Origin: Noviherbaspirillum sp. L7-7A
GTDB taxonomy: Bacteria > Pseudomonadota > Gammaproteobacteria > Burkholderiales > Burkholderiaceae_D
Length of the DNA: 64,000 bases
Assembly (NCBI RefSeq): GCF_019052805.1
Contig: NZ_JAHQRJ010000001.1
Coordinates: forward strand, 434,001-498,000
Reading direction: 5' to 3'
Below the pieces are notes generated by a model. It was not told the origin of the DNA, searched no databases, and saw nothing but the letters and a program-made list of their open reading frames with translations. Position 1 is the stretch's first letter; each line of letters starts with the position of its first letter. Shown one piece after another: positions 1 to 7,698 of the stretch. The position numbers and the translations under genes are program-made.

Positions 1-173
1 TCCGGGGATTCGGCAGCTTTGCGCTGAATATCCGGCCTCCGCGCACCGGCCGCAATCCGAAGTCAGGCGACAAGGTGATGGTGCCCGAGAAGCGGGTGCC
101 GCACTTCAAGCCAGGCAAGGAGCTGCGGGAGCGGGTCGACGCCATGGTTGGGCAGCCGATCAAGGAAGATTGA
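1..173 (+). CDS. ihfB: Integration host factor subunit beta, C-terminal part
   Basis: The 5' end lies outside the window; the readable frame begins at base 3 and gives the last 56 residues. IHF-beta pairs with IHF-alpha to bend DNA sharply at specific sites in recombination, replication and transcription. The visible part contains the beta-arm that inserts in the minor groove, with the [13 protein letters not shown] stretch carrying the intercalating proline, followed by a [20 protein letters not shown]-terminal helix region typical of IhfB. It ends in a Lys-Glu-Asp tail. The next gene on the same strand is lapA, an order common in Burkholderiales (rpsA-ihfB-lapA-lapB). A hairpin terminator follows directly, so lapA probably has its own promoter or relies on read-through. 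Confidence 0.95.
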   Translation, partial: RGFGSFALNIRPPRTGRNPKSGDKVMVPEKRVPHFKPGKELRERVDAMVGQPIKED

Positions 174-191
174 GTCATTTGCGGCACAAGA

Positions 192-221
192 AAAACGGCA
201 TTCTCGGATGCCGTTTTTTTT
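192..221 (+). terminator. Rho-independent terminator after ihfB
   Basis: A perfect 10-bp stem (AAAACGGCAT, pairing with ATGCCGTTTT) with a 6-base loop runs into a tract of eight T. It starts about 20 bases after the ihfB stop. Confidence 0.85.
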
Positions 222-270
222 CGCGTACAATTTCGGCTGTTTTTGGCCCGGAAGACAAGGAATCCCGGAC

Positions 271-570
271 ATGAAGTTCTTATCCCGCATCGCTGGCATT
301 GTCCTGTTCGTCCTGTTTTTCGGCTTCGCACTGAAAAACACCCAGGAAGTCGCACTGCGCTTTTTTCTTGGCTACGAGGTCCATGCGCCCCTGGTGCTGA
401 TGCTGCTGGCCTTTTTCGGCGGTGGCGCGGTGCTGGGCGTGCTGGCAATGATGCCGACGCTGCTGCGCTATCGTCGCAGCCAGGTGCGCCAGAAAACCGT
501 CGCCACGGCCGCGCCCGCCGGCCACGAGGCGCAAACAACCGGCCAGCCGGCGCATCCCGACGCTTATTGA
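271..570 (+). CDS. lapA: LapA family inner-membrane protein (LPS assembly protein A domain)
   Basis: A 99-residue protein with two hydrophobic helices (about residues 4-22 and 40-62) separated by the short periplasmic loop with the KNTQEVALRFFLG motif that marks the LapA (DUF1049) family. The tail after the second helix is basic and then polar, consistent with a cytoplasmic end. In enterobacteria LapA acts with LapB to tune LPS synthesis through LpxC degradation by FtsH. The ATG at 271 was chosen over an upstream in-frame start because it begins directly at the first membrane helix and matches family length. lapB begins 59 bases downstream, so the two are likely co-transcribed. Confidence 0.9.
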   Translation: MKFLSRIAGIVLFVLFFGFALKNTQEVALRFFLGYEVHAPLVLMLLAFFGGGAVLGVLAMMPTLLRYRRSQVRQKTVATAAPAGHEAQTTGQPAHPDAY

Positions 571-629
571 GCGACTTACACCGAGAGCCGGCCGCCGAGC
601 CGCCTCCGAATAACAACAGATGAATCCGC

Positions 630-1805
630 ATGGAATTTGAAACCTGGTGGCTGCTTGGCATCCCGATCTTCTTTGCCTTGGGCTGGATTGCCGCCCGCGT
701 CGATATCCGCGAACTGGTGTCCGAGTCGCGTACCCTGCCGACGGGGTATTTCAAGGGGCTGAACTTCCTCCTCAACGATCAGCCGGATAAGGCCATCGAC
801 GCCTTCATCGAGATCATGAAGCTCGACCCCGAGAGCATCGAGCTGCATTACGCGCTGGGCAACCTGTTCCGGCGGCGGGGAGAAACCGAGCGCGCCATCC
901 GGGTCCATCAGAACCTGCTTGCCCGGCCGGACCTGCCGCCCGAACACCAGGCGCAGGCCCAGTATGAGCTGGGACAGGATTACCTGAAGGCCGGCTTGCT
1001 GGACCGCGCGGAAGAGGCGTTCAACAAGCTCGTCGCCTCCAATTATTCGGTGCAGGCCCGCCGCGCGCTCCTGGAAATCTATCAGCGTGAAAAGGAATGG
1101 ACCCGCGCCATCGAGGCAGCCCGTGGACTGCAGGAATCCGGCGCCGGCAGTCGGCAAAAGGAAATTGCCCAGTTCTATTGCGAACTCGCGCAGGATGAAC
1201 TGGTGCATACCCATCCGGACGCGGCATTGGTCATGCTGGAAAATGCGGTTGCCGCGGATCGCAAGAATGTGCGCGCTACCATGCTGATGGGCGATGTGCA
1301 CTTGGCGCGCGGCGACACCGAGGCGGCTCTGCTGACGTGGCGCCGGGTGGAACAGCAAAGCGTGCCGCATGTAGCCCTGGTGGCACAGCGCCTGATGGAC
1401 GGTTATCGCTTATTAGGGCGGCCTCAGGAGGGCGTCAGCCTGTTGAAATTTTATCTGACGGAAGCGTCGTCGATCGATTTGCTGGAAGTGGTCTACAAGG
1501 CGGTTTTGGAACTGAATGGCGTGGAAGCGGCCAACCAGCTGGTGCGTGACGAACTGAAGCGTACTCCGACCTTGCTGGGACTGGACAAGATGCTGGAAGC
1601 GCGAATGATGAGCGCCCCGGCAGAATACCAGTCGGATCTGGCACTGGTGCGCAATCTGGTTCATGGCTATGCCCAGAAGCTGGCGCGGTACCAGTGCAGC
1701 CACTGCGGTTTCAAGGCGCGGCAGTTCTATTGGCAGTGTCCGGGTTGCAGCCAGTGGGAAACCTATCCGCCGCGCCGCACCGAAGAATTGAATGTAATGA
1801 ACTGA
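630..1805 (+). CDS. lapB: Lipopolysaccharide assembly protein B (TPR protein)
   Basis: A 391-residue protein with one N-terminal membrane helix (about residues 5-22), a run of tetratricopeptide repeats (about 37-330; the first reads as DKAIDAFIEIMKLDPESIELHYALG), and a C-terminal rubredoxin-like metal site with Cys356, Cys359, Cys370 and Cys373. This is the full LapB (YciM) architecture. LapB is an essential or near-essential adaptor that presents LpxC to FtsH and so limits LPS production. Its position between lapA and the heptose kinase rfaE1 (next start 12 bases after its stop) groups three LPS-related genes on one strand. Confidence 0.95.
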   Translation: MEFETWWLLGIPIFFALGWIAARVDIRELVSESRTLPTGYFKGLNFLLNDQPDKAIDAFIEIMKLDPESIELHYALGNLFRRRGETERAIRVHQNLLARPDLPPEHQAQAQYELGQDYLKAGLLDRAEEAFNKLVASNYSVQARRALLEIYQREKEWTRAIEAARGLQESGAGSRQKEIAQFYCELAQDELVHTHPDAALVMLENAVAADRKNVRATMLMGDVHLARGDTEAALLTWRRVEQQSVPHVALVAQRLMDGYRLLGRPQEGVSLLKFYLTEASSIDLLEVVYKAVLELNGVEAANQLVRDELKRTPTLLGLDKMLEARMMSAPAEYQSDLALVRNLVHGYAQKLARYQCSHCGFKARQFYWQCPGCSQWETYPPRRTEELNVMN

Positions 1806-1817
1806 GCAGACTATTCC

Positions 1818-2780
1818 ATGACTCCTCCATCGATGACGCCGTCCGAACATGTACCGGCCCCTGCCGCCCTCCATTCCGCCCGCCTGCTCATTGCCGGCGA
1901 CATCATGCTGGACCGCTACTGGTTTGGTGAAGTCAGCCGCATCTCGCCCGAGGCGCCGGTCCCGGTAGTGCGTGTGCAGCGGCGGGAAGAGCGCCTTGGT
2001 GGCGCGGCCAATGTAGCGCGCAATGCCAGTGCGCTCGGTGCGCAGACTGGCCTGATGGGCGTGGTTGGCGAGGACGAAGCGGGTGCTGCTGTCGAGCGCA
2101 TGCTGAAGGAGACCGGCACGGCAAGCTATCTGAACCACGATACAGCGATTTCAACCATCATCAAGCTGCGCGTCATCGGTCGCCAGCAGCAGTTGCTGCG
2201 CATCGATTTCGAGGAAGCGCCGAGCGACATCGTGCTGCGCGACAAGCTCAGCAAGTTCAACGCCCTCCTGCCCGAGTACGACATCGTGGTGCTGTCCGAC
2301 TATGCCAAGGGTGCCCTGGTCAATGTCGCGGCCATGATCAAGGCCGCACGTAGCTTGGGGAAAAAGGTGCTGGTCGACCCCAAGGGCGATGATTTTTCAC
2401 CCTATGCGGGCGCTTCTCTGCTTACGCCGAACCGCGCTGAACTGCAGCACATTGTCGGCAGTTGGAAGACCGAGGAGCAACTGACCGTCAAGGCCCAGAA
2501 CCTGCGGGCAGAACTCGCCCTGGAAGCGTTGCTGGTGACGCGCTCGGAAGAAGGCATGACGCTTTATACGGCAGGCGGCGTCAGGCATTTCCCCGCGATG
2601 GCACGCGAGGTGTATGACGTATCCGGCGCGGGTGACACCGTGATTGCTACCCTGGCCAGCATGCTGGGCGCCAAGGTGCCGCTGGAGGACGCAGTGGAGA
2701 TCGCTAACCGAGCAGGCGGTATCGTGGTGGGCAAGCTGGGTACAGCGACTGTCACCCGGGAAGAATTGTTCGGGTTCTGA
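1818..2780 (+). CDS. rfaE1: D-glycero-beta-D-manno-heptose-7-phosphate kinase
   Basis: A 320-residue PfkB-family sugar kinase for the ADP-heptose route of LPS inner-core synthesis. The substrate-side motif GGAANVARN is at residues 61-69 and the second PfkB signature DVSGAGDT at 267-274, with catalytic Asp273. In Escherichia coli kinase and adenylyltransferase are fused as HldE; here only the kinase half is present, as usual in Betaproteobacteria, where the transferase is a separate gene. The ATG at 1818 gives an N-terminus about 20 residues longer than the fold needs; ATG 1833 is an alternative. It begins 12 bases after lapB and is probably in the same transcript. Confidence 0.93.
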   Translation: MTPPSMTPSEHVPAPAALHSARLLIAGDIMLDRYWFGEVSRISPEAPVPVVRVQRREERLGGAANVARNASALGAQTGLMGVVGEDEAGAAVERMLKETGTASYLNHDTAISTIIKLRVIGRQQQLLRIDFEEAPSDIVLRDKLSKFNALLPEYDIVVLSDYAKGALVNVAAMIKAARSLGKKVLVDPKGDDFSPYAGASLLTPNRAELQHIVGSWKTEEQLTVKAQNLRAELALEALLVTRSEEGMTLYTAGGVRHFPAMAREVYDVSGAGDTVIATLASMLGAKVPLEDAVEIANRAGGIVVGKLGTATVTREELFGF

Positions 2781-2882
2781 ATGCCGCTGTGTCAACCGTG
2801 GATGGCTTGAGCCGTTAAGGCGGGCAGGCATGGATCATGTCCGAATCACCTTTGTCGTTTGAAGTGCTTTCGGGAAATTCTT

Positions 2883-3215
2883 ATGTTCAAAAAAGTCCTG
2901 TTGTCTCTCGTCTTCTGCCTGTCCGCCATGGGTGCCGCCTTCGCGGCCGATGTGGAAATCAACAAGGCTGATCAAGCCATGCTTGACGGCGTCAAGGGTA
3001 TCGGTCCGTCACTCTCCAAGGCCATCGTTGAAGAGCGCAAGAAAGGCGATTTCAAGGACTGGTCCGATGTTGAAAAACGGGTCAAGGGCGTCAAGGAGAA
3101 AAAGGCCGCAAAACTGTCCGAAGCCGGGCTGCGCGTTAATGGGCAGGCAGTCGGAAAGACTGCGGCAGCACCGGCGGGCAAGCCTGCCAAGAAAGACGAA
3201 GCGAAGAAATCCTGA
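2883..3215 (+). CDS. Secreted ComEA-like helix-hairpin-helix protein
   Basis: A 110-residue protein with a cleavable signal peptide (residues 1-21, ending AAFA) and a ComEA-type helix-hairpin-helix region (about 24-82: EINKADQAMLDGVKGIG and the SDVEKRVKGVKEKKA strand). HhH domains bind DNA backbone non-specifically; secreted ones of this type act in DNA uptake or bind extracellular DNA. The tail is rich in Ala, Pro and Lys and looks disordered. The ATG at 2883 starts the signal peptide; an upstream in-frame ATG at 2859 would put charged residues ahead of it. Short free-standing ComEA-like proteins are common in this order and their role in competence is not established here. Confidence 0.8.
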   Translation: MFKKVLLSLVFCLSAMGAAFAADVEINKADQAMLDGVKGIGPSLSKAIVEERKKGDFKDWSDVEKRVKGVKEKKAAKLSEAGLRVNGQAVGKTAAAPAGKPAKKDEAKKS

Positions 3216-3237
3216 ACGAATCGTTGCCTGCTGCACC

Positions 3238-3261
3238 AGCCCCGCCAGTGCGGGGCTTTTT
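3238..3261 (+). terminator. Rho-independent terminator after the ComEA-like gene
   Basis: Stem AGCCCCGC / GCGGGGCT with a CAGT loop followed by five T. Confidence 0.85.
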
Positions 3262-3356
3262 CATGGTCGAGGCTCTTTATTAGCGCTGAGGGCTTTCTGC
3301 GGCCGCTGGCGTCTCCGATTAGAATGCTGTTTTACTTAACGTGGATGCACACCACC

Positions 3357-4259
3357 ATGCAATATCCCACCATCGAAGACACCGTAGGCAATACCCCCCT
3401 GGTCCAGTTGAAGCGTATCCCAGGAGAAGAGGCTGCCCGGCGCAACAATGTCATTCTGGGCAAGCTGGAGGGCAATAACCCCGCAGGCTCCGTGAAGGAC
3501 CGGCCAGCGCTCGCCATGATCAAGGGTGCCGAGGCGCGCGGCGACATCAAGCCTGGCGACACGCTGATTGAAGCAACCAGCGGCAATACCGGCATCGCGC
3601 TGGCAATGGCCGCCTCGATGCGCGGCTACAAGATGGTGCTTCTGATGCCCGAGAATCTGAGCCTCGAGCGGCGCCAGAGCATGGCGGCCTATGGCGCCCA
3701 GATCATCCTGACACCCAAGACCGGTGGCATGGAATACGCCCGCGACCTCGCGGAGCAGATGCAGAAGGAAGGGCAGGGCATCATCCTCGACCAGTTTGCC
3801 AATCCGGATAACCCGCGCTCGCATTACGAAACGACCGGCCCGGAAATCTGGCGTGATACCAGAGGCGGGGTTACCCATTTTGTCAGTGCGATGGGCACGA
3901 CCGGCACGATCATGGGTGTATCGCACTATCTGAAGGAAATGAACCCGGAAGTGCGGATCATTGGCGCGCAGCCGGAGGAAGGGTCGCAGATCCCCGGCAT
4001 CCGTAAATGGCCGGAAGCGTATTTGCCGAAAATCTTCGACCGTTCAAGGATCGATCAGGTGGAGAACGTCAGCCAGGCGGCAGCGGAGCATATGGCGCGC
4101 CGCATGGCAGTGGAAGAAGGAATTTTCTGCGGGATTTCTGCTGCTGGTGCCTGCGAGGTGGCCTTGCGCGTGTCGCAGACGGTGGAAAACGCCACGATTG
4201 TCTTCATTGTCTGCGATCGTGGCGATCGTTACCTCTCTACCGGTGTGTTTCCCGCCTGA
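3357..4259 (+). CDS. cysM: Cysteine synthase B (O-acetylserine sulfhydrylase)
   Basis: A 300-residue fold-type II PLP enzyme that makes cysteine from O-acetylserine and sulfide or thiosulfate. The PLP lysine is Lys47 in NPAGSVKDRPA; the substrate loop TSGNTG and the phosphate-binding glycine loop (GTTGT, followed downstream by CGISAAGA) are present. EEGSQIPGIRKWP is characteristic of CysM rather than CysK. ATG 3357 gives the normal family length; an in-frame ATG 33 bases upstream would add an odd hydrophobic leader. It converges with the small HTH gene downstream, leaving 26 bases between stops. Confidence 0.93.
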   Translation: MQYPTIEDTVGNTPLVQLKRIPGEEAARRNNVILGKLEGNNPAGSVKDRPALAMIKGAEARGDIKPGDTLIEATSGNTGIALAMAASMRGYKMVLLMPENLSLERRQSMAAYGAQIILTPKTGGMEYARDLAEQMQKEGQGIILDQFANPDNPRSHYETTGPEIWRDTRGGVTHFVSAMGTTGTIMGVSHYLKEMNPEVRIIGAQPEEGSQIPGIRKWPEAYLPKIFDRSRIDQVENVSQAAAEHMARRMAVEEGIFCGISAAGACEVALRVSQTVENATIVFIVCDRGDRYLSTGVFPA

Positions 4260-4285
4260 GGACGGCATCCAGTCTTCAAAGCGGA

Positions 4286-4618
4286 TTACTCGTCCGAAGC
4301 AGCGTCGGCCGTGGCGCTTTTCGGCTTGAACTGCTTGTCGCTGATGCGGAATTTTTCCCGCCGGTCGCCCATCAGGATGCGCAATTCGCGGATGGTGAGA
4401 TCGCTCACTTCATGCATACGGATAAGGAGCGATGCACCCACCGGCAGACGGCGATGCCGGATCTTGCTGATCACGGGAGGGGCCACTTCAAGAGCGCGGG
4501 AAAGCGCCGCATCATTTTTCAGATTCAGCCTTTCGATCAGCGAGTCCAGAAGATTGTTCGGATCGTAACCGACCGGCTCATTAAGCAGGCTGGCAGGTTG
4601 TTCATGGGGATTATTCAT
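4286..4618 (-). CDS. Small helix-turn-helix protein, function unknown
   Basis: A 110-residue protein. The central part (about residues 22-80) reads as a helix-turn-helix of the Cro/XRE kind, with a recognition-helix-like segment APPVISKIRHRRLPVG after NDAALSRALEV. The ends are polar and probably disordered. I have a general memory of very similar short proteins in other Burkholderiales, annotated only as hypothetical, so it may be a conserved regulator of the order. ATG 4618 was taken as start; a GTG at 4636 would add six residues. The 369 bases upstream are AT-rich and carry a candidate operator-like inverted repeat at 4767-4814. Confidence 0.7.
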   Translation of the reverse strand: MNNPHEQPASLLNEPVGYDPNNLLDSLIERLNLKNDAALSRALEVAPPVISKIRHRRLPVGASLLIRMHEVSDLTIRELRILMGDRREKFRISDKQFKPKSATADAASDE

Positions 4619-4987
4619 GGTCGGGATGACTTCCACGGTACTAGGTCAAGGACGAGAAAGGCGTTAGTGACGCTGCACGTCTTTCCGGTCCACAAAGCGC
4701 CAGTATTTAATAAACTGACAATTCGTTAGTGCAATATGCCAACAGATAATTTCGTGCAGACGCGAAGTTTCTCAAAAAAATAGAAAAAAAGAAATAATTT
4801 TTCCACTGAGAAACCGAGTGCTGTTCTCCTGATGAGCTCAGCGTTAGCTCTGGCGGGGAATTCTATCCAAGGCTTTAATCGTTGTCACGAAAAGTGGATG
4901 AGTATTTTGCAATCGTGCTTTAAATTGCAAGATATTGATTAATATGGGAATCGACAATTCTTTTACCGCACAAAACCATAGATTCTT
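4619..4987. other. AT-rich intergenic region with an 8-bp inverted repeat
   Basis: No gene seen. It holds GTTTCTCA (4767-4774) facing TGAGAAAC (4807-4814), a perfect inverted repeat spanning an A-rich run, and two copies of the palindrome TTGCAA (4907-4912 and 4925-4930) spaced 18 bases apart. Either could be an operator for the HTH gene; nothing proves it. Confidence 0.4.
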
Positions 4988-5557
4988 TCAATCTCGTTCG
5001 TTTTTATTGAATAAGGCATTCCAGCCTTTTTGACCAAGCTTTTCCAGTGTGGAAATATTCCTCTTGTATATGTCATCGGGATCCGGATACGCTGCGACAG
5101 CTCTTTCGATACTGTCCTCACGCAGCAAATGCAGGATGGGATAGGGCGAGCGGTTGGTGAAATTGCTGATGTCATCCCGGTGGGTATCGGCAAACTGGTA
5201 GTCGGGATGGAAGCTGGCAATCTGAATTTCTCCCTCCATTCCCATGCTGGACAGGATCAGTTCGGCAATGCCAAGGAATTCATTGTATTCAGCGAAATCC
5301 TGCAGGATCCAGGGATGGATCAGCAGGGTGGTGTCGGTCACTGCAGGGTCGCAGTCATGCAGGTGCTGCAGTTCCTGCGTCAGGTCCCTAACCAATTGCT
5401 CCGGTTCAGTCGCTTCGCTGACGGTATAGCGGACCTGGCCGCGGTGATGAACCGCCTTGGCAAAAGGGCAGAGATTGAGCCCGATCACGGCGCGCTCCAG
5501 CCAGGTTGAAACTGCATTGATTACCTCCTGATGCGAGCCGGAATGAGTGGTCGTCAT
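4988..5557 (-). CDS. DUF1415 family protein
   Basis: A 189-residue cytosolic protein with the DUF1415 pattern: an N-terminal GLNLCPFAKAV motif, HPWILQDFAEYNEFL in the middle and ASFHPDYQFA near residues 125-135, then the NRSPYPILHLLRE motif. The function of the family is unknown; the Cys-Pro in the first motif and the conserved His, Tyr and Arg residues suggest an enzyme. ATG 5557 begins MTTTHSG; an in-frame start 39 bases upstream is less likely because it would place Ala- and Lys-rich filler before the conserved region. It is divergent from yaeQ. Confidence 0.82.
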   Translation of the reverse strand: MTTTHSGSHQEVINAVSTWLERAVIGLNLCPFAKAVHHRGQVRYTVSEATEPEQLVRDLTQELQHLHDCDPAVTDTTLLIHPWILQDFAEYNEFLGIAELILSSMGMEGEIQIASFHPDYQFADTHRDDISNFTNRSPYPILHLLREDSIERAVAAYPDPDDIYKRNISTLEKLGQKGWNALFNKNERD

Positions 5558-5656
5558 GTTTTTTGATGCGAGAAGAGCCGCGCATGCCTTTTGCACTGCG
5601 CTGATCGGCTATTCTTGCGCTCCTTGGAAAATGTTTGAAATGTTTGGACTCGAATT

Positions 5657-6199
5657 ATGGCCTTGAAGTCGACGATTTATAAAGCCGATCTGCAGATTGC
5701 GGATATGGATCGGCATTACTACCAGGATCACAGCCTGACGCTGGCGCGGCATCCTTCCGAAACCGATGAACGCCTGATGGTAAGGCTGCTTGCCTTCGTG
5801 CGGCATGCCAATGAATCGCTGGTGTTTGCGAAGGGCCTGTCGGATGTCGACGAGCCGGATCTCTGGCAGAAGGACCTGACCGGCGCGATCGACCTGTGGA
5901 TCGACGTTGGCCAGCCGGATGAGCGTCGTATGCTCAAGGCCTGCGGACGCGCCAGCCAGGTCGTGGTCTACAGCTACAGCAGCACCAGCGCCATCTGGTG
6001 GGGGCAGATGGGGAACCGGGTGGAGCGCGCGCGCAATCTGTCGGTCTATAACCTTGCCAGCGAAACCAGCCTGGCGCTGGAAGCCATGGCCAACCGCAGC
6101 ATGCAATTGCAATGCACGGTACAGGATGGCCAGATCTGGATCAGCAACGGCAGCGAGCCGCTGCAGGTCGACTTCACGCTGCTCAAGGCGCCCGGTTAG
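5657..6199 (+). CDS. yaeQ: YaeQ family protein
   Basis: A 180-residue member of the YaeQ family, whose fold resembles PD-(D/E)XK nucleases. Diagnostic stretches are MALKSTIYKADLQIADMDR at the start, HPSETDERLMVRLLAF near residue 32-47 and YSYSSTSAIWW near residue 110. YaeQ was first noted as able to compensate for loss of RfaH-dependent haemolysin expression; its real activity is unclear. Full length, no break. Its end overlaps the stop region of the convergent two-helix protein by 17 bases. Confidence 0.9.
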   Translation: MALKSTIYKADLQIADMDRHYYQDHSLTLARHPSETDERLMVRLLAFVRHANESLVFAKGLSDVDEPDLWQKDLTGAIDLWIDVGQPDERRMLKACGRASQVVVYSYSSTSAIWWGQMGNRVERARNLSVYNLASETSLALEAMANRSMQLQCTVQDGQIWISNGSEPLQVDFTLLKAPG

Positions 6200-6386
6200 C
6201 CTGCCTGTGCCGTCTGGTGCTGCGCCGGCTGCCAAGCCAGACACAGGCCAGTGCCGGAACGCCGAGCGCAACGGCGGCCAGCAGATCCCAGGCGCCATCG
6301 CCGACGAGGCCGGCGATCAGGCCCGCAAGCGTCGAGACCGCAATCGCAATGGGCCAGCCCCACATTTGCAGGAGCGAACGCTTCAT
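6183..6386 (-). CDS. Small two-helix membrane protein coupled to the PepSY gene
   Basis: A 67-residue protein with two hydrophobic segments (about residues 8-28 and 31-52) and a basic tail (RRSTRRHRQ), so the C-terminus should be cytosolic. Its ATG overlaps the stop of the upstream PepSY gene as ATGA, which indicates translational coupling. Short membrane proteins in this position accompany PepSY-associated transmembrane proteins in iron-uptake loci; the exact family was not recognised. Its last 17 bases overlap the end of yaeQ on the other strand. Confidence 0.72.
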   Translation of the reverse strand: MKRSLLQMWGWPIAIAVSTLAGLIAGLVGDGAWDLLAAVALGVPALACVWLGSRRSTRRHRQANRAP

Positions 6387-7561
6387 TGGTTTTTCCCGGA
6401 AAGCAGGGGCGGTTGCGCTGCCACGTCGCGCGGCATGCCGCCCGGTTTTGCCAGCCTGCTGTTTTCCATCGTGCGGACCCCACGCCGCAGCCATAGATAG
6501 AGTCCGCTGCCAAGCACGATGATGGTGGCGATATCCAGCAGAGCCCAAAGTATCTGCATTGGCGTGCCGCCGTAGTCGCCGAAGTGCAGCGGCTGCGACA
6601 GCAACAGCGCAGTCACGTACCAGGGCAGGGCGCGGCTGTCGGTCACCTGCGCGGTCCGGGCATCGACCAGCACCGGCTTGAACAGGCGCGCTGTCAGCGG
6701 CGATTCACCACGCAGGAAGACGCCGTAATGATGCGGACTGGAGAACGTGGTGCCGGGGAAGGCGATGAAGCGGATCTTCATTTCCGGCTCCAGTGCCATC
6801 GCCGCATCGACCGCCGCCTGCAGCGAACCCATGCGCGCCGGTGGCGGCAGTCCCTTGTACCGGGCCGTCATCTCGCTGACCTGGTCGGAACGCCACAGGT
6901 CGATCAGCGGGTCGGCCAGGGTGTTGATGATGCCGGTCAGCGTGACCACCGATGCCCATGCCAGCGTGACGATGCCCAGCATGTTGTGCATGTCCAGCCA
7001 GCGCGTGCGCGGCGTGTGGTCGCGTCGGACCGTGCCGAATGCCAGCTTGCGCATGAAGGGCGCGTACAGCACCGCGCCGGACACGATCGCCACCATCAGC
7101 AGCACGCCCATGAAGCCCAGAAACAGGGTGCCGGGCAGTCCGGCAAACAGGTCCACATGCAGGCTGTGCATGATGTGCATGAAGCCTTCGTCCAGCTTGG
7201 GTTCAGCCAGCGGCTGGCCGGTGCGGGCGTCTACCGCAACCTGTTTCAGATCCTTGTCCGAGGTTGGCGTATCGGCCAGCGTCACGTACCAGACCCGGTC
7301 GTCGTCCGGCTCCTGCGACACAAACATGCCCTGCTTGCCGGGATAGCGGGCGATCGCCGTTTCCATTACCCGGTCCAGGCTGATGCGCGGCGTTGCTATC
7401 GGCAGTTGGGGCGCTTCCACCTCGGTGCCCAGCAGGTGGCCGATTTCATGATGGAAGATCAGTGGCAGGCCCGTCAGGCAGAGCAGGAGCATGAAAACCG
7501 TGCAGACCAGGCTGCTCCATTTATGGATCAAGGACCAGCGGCGAATGGCAGTGGGTGTCAT
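6383..7561 (-). CDS. PepSY-associated transmembrane protein, putative iron-siderophore reductase
   Basis: A 392-residue inner-membrane protein of the PepSY-TM (PiuB-like) family. It starts with SLIHKWSSLVCTVFMLLLCLTG, the first helix with the conserved His of this family, has a periplasmic PepSY region (about residues 45-125), further helices near 140-180 and 190-215 (with TRWLDMHNMLGI holding conserved His) and a last helix near 345-370. Members are thought to be haem-containing ferric-siderophore reductases. ATG 7561 is chosen; an in-frame start 63 bases upstream adds cysteine-rich residues unlike the family. It is divergent from the TonB receptor, with a Fur-box-like site in between, which supports an iron role. 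Confidence 0.85.
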   Translation of the reverse strand: MTPTAIRRWSLIHKWSSLVCTVFMLLLCLTGLPLIFHHEIGHLLGTEVEAPQLPIATPRISLDRVMETAIARYPGKQGMFVSQEPDDDRVWYVTLADTPTSDKDLKQVAVDARTGQPLAEPKLDEGFMHIMHSLHVDLFAGLPGTLFLGFMGVLLMVAIVSGAVLYAPFMRKLAFGTVRRDHTPRTRWLDMHNMLGIVTLAWASVVTLTGIINTLADPLIDLWRSDQVSEMTARYKGLPPPARMGSLQAAVDAAMALEPEMKIRFIAFPGTTFSSPHHYGVFLRGESPLTARLFKPVLVDARTAQVTDSRALPWYVTALLLSQPLHFGDYGGTPMQILWALLDIATIIVLGSGLYLWLRRGVRTMENSRLAKPGGMPRDVAAQPPLLSGKNQ

Positions 7562-7636
7562 TGAGTTTTGGAAATTTTGTGTGCGTTCACCGCAACATCG
7601 GCAATAAAAAGTGATTGCCAACATGAAATACGTTCA

Positions 7637-7655
7637 TGCAATAATAATCATTCTC
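7637..7655. promoter_or_regulatory. Fur-box-like site
   Basis: The 19 bases from 7637 match 14 of 19 positions of the Fur consensus GATAATGATAATCATTATC, including an unbroken core AATCATT. It lies 44 bases before the TonB receptor start and about 76 bases before the PepSY gene start, so it could repress both when iron is sufficient. Confidence 0.65.
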
Positions 7656-7698
7656 ATTTACATTTACAATTGTTGCTTCACTAACCAGGTCAACTTTC

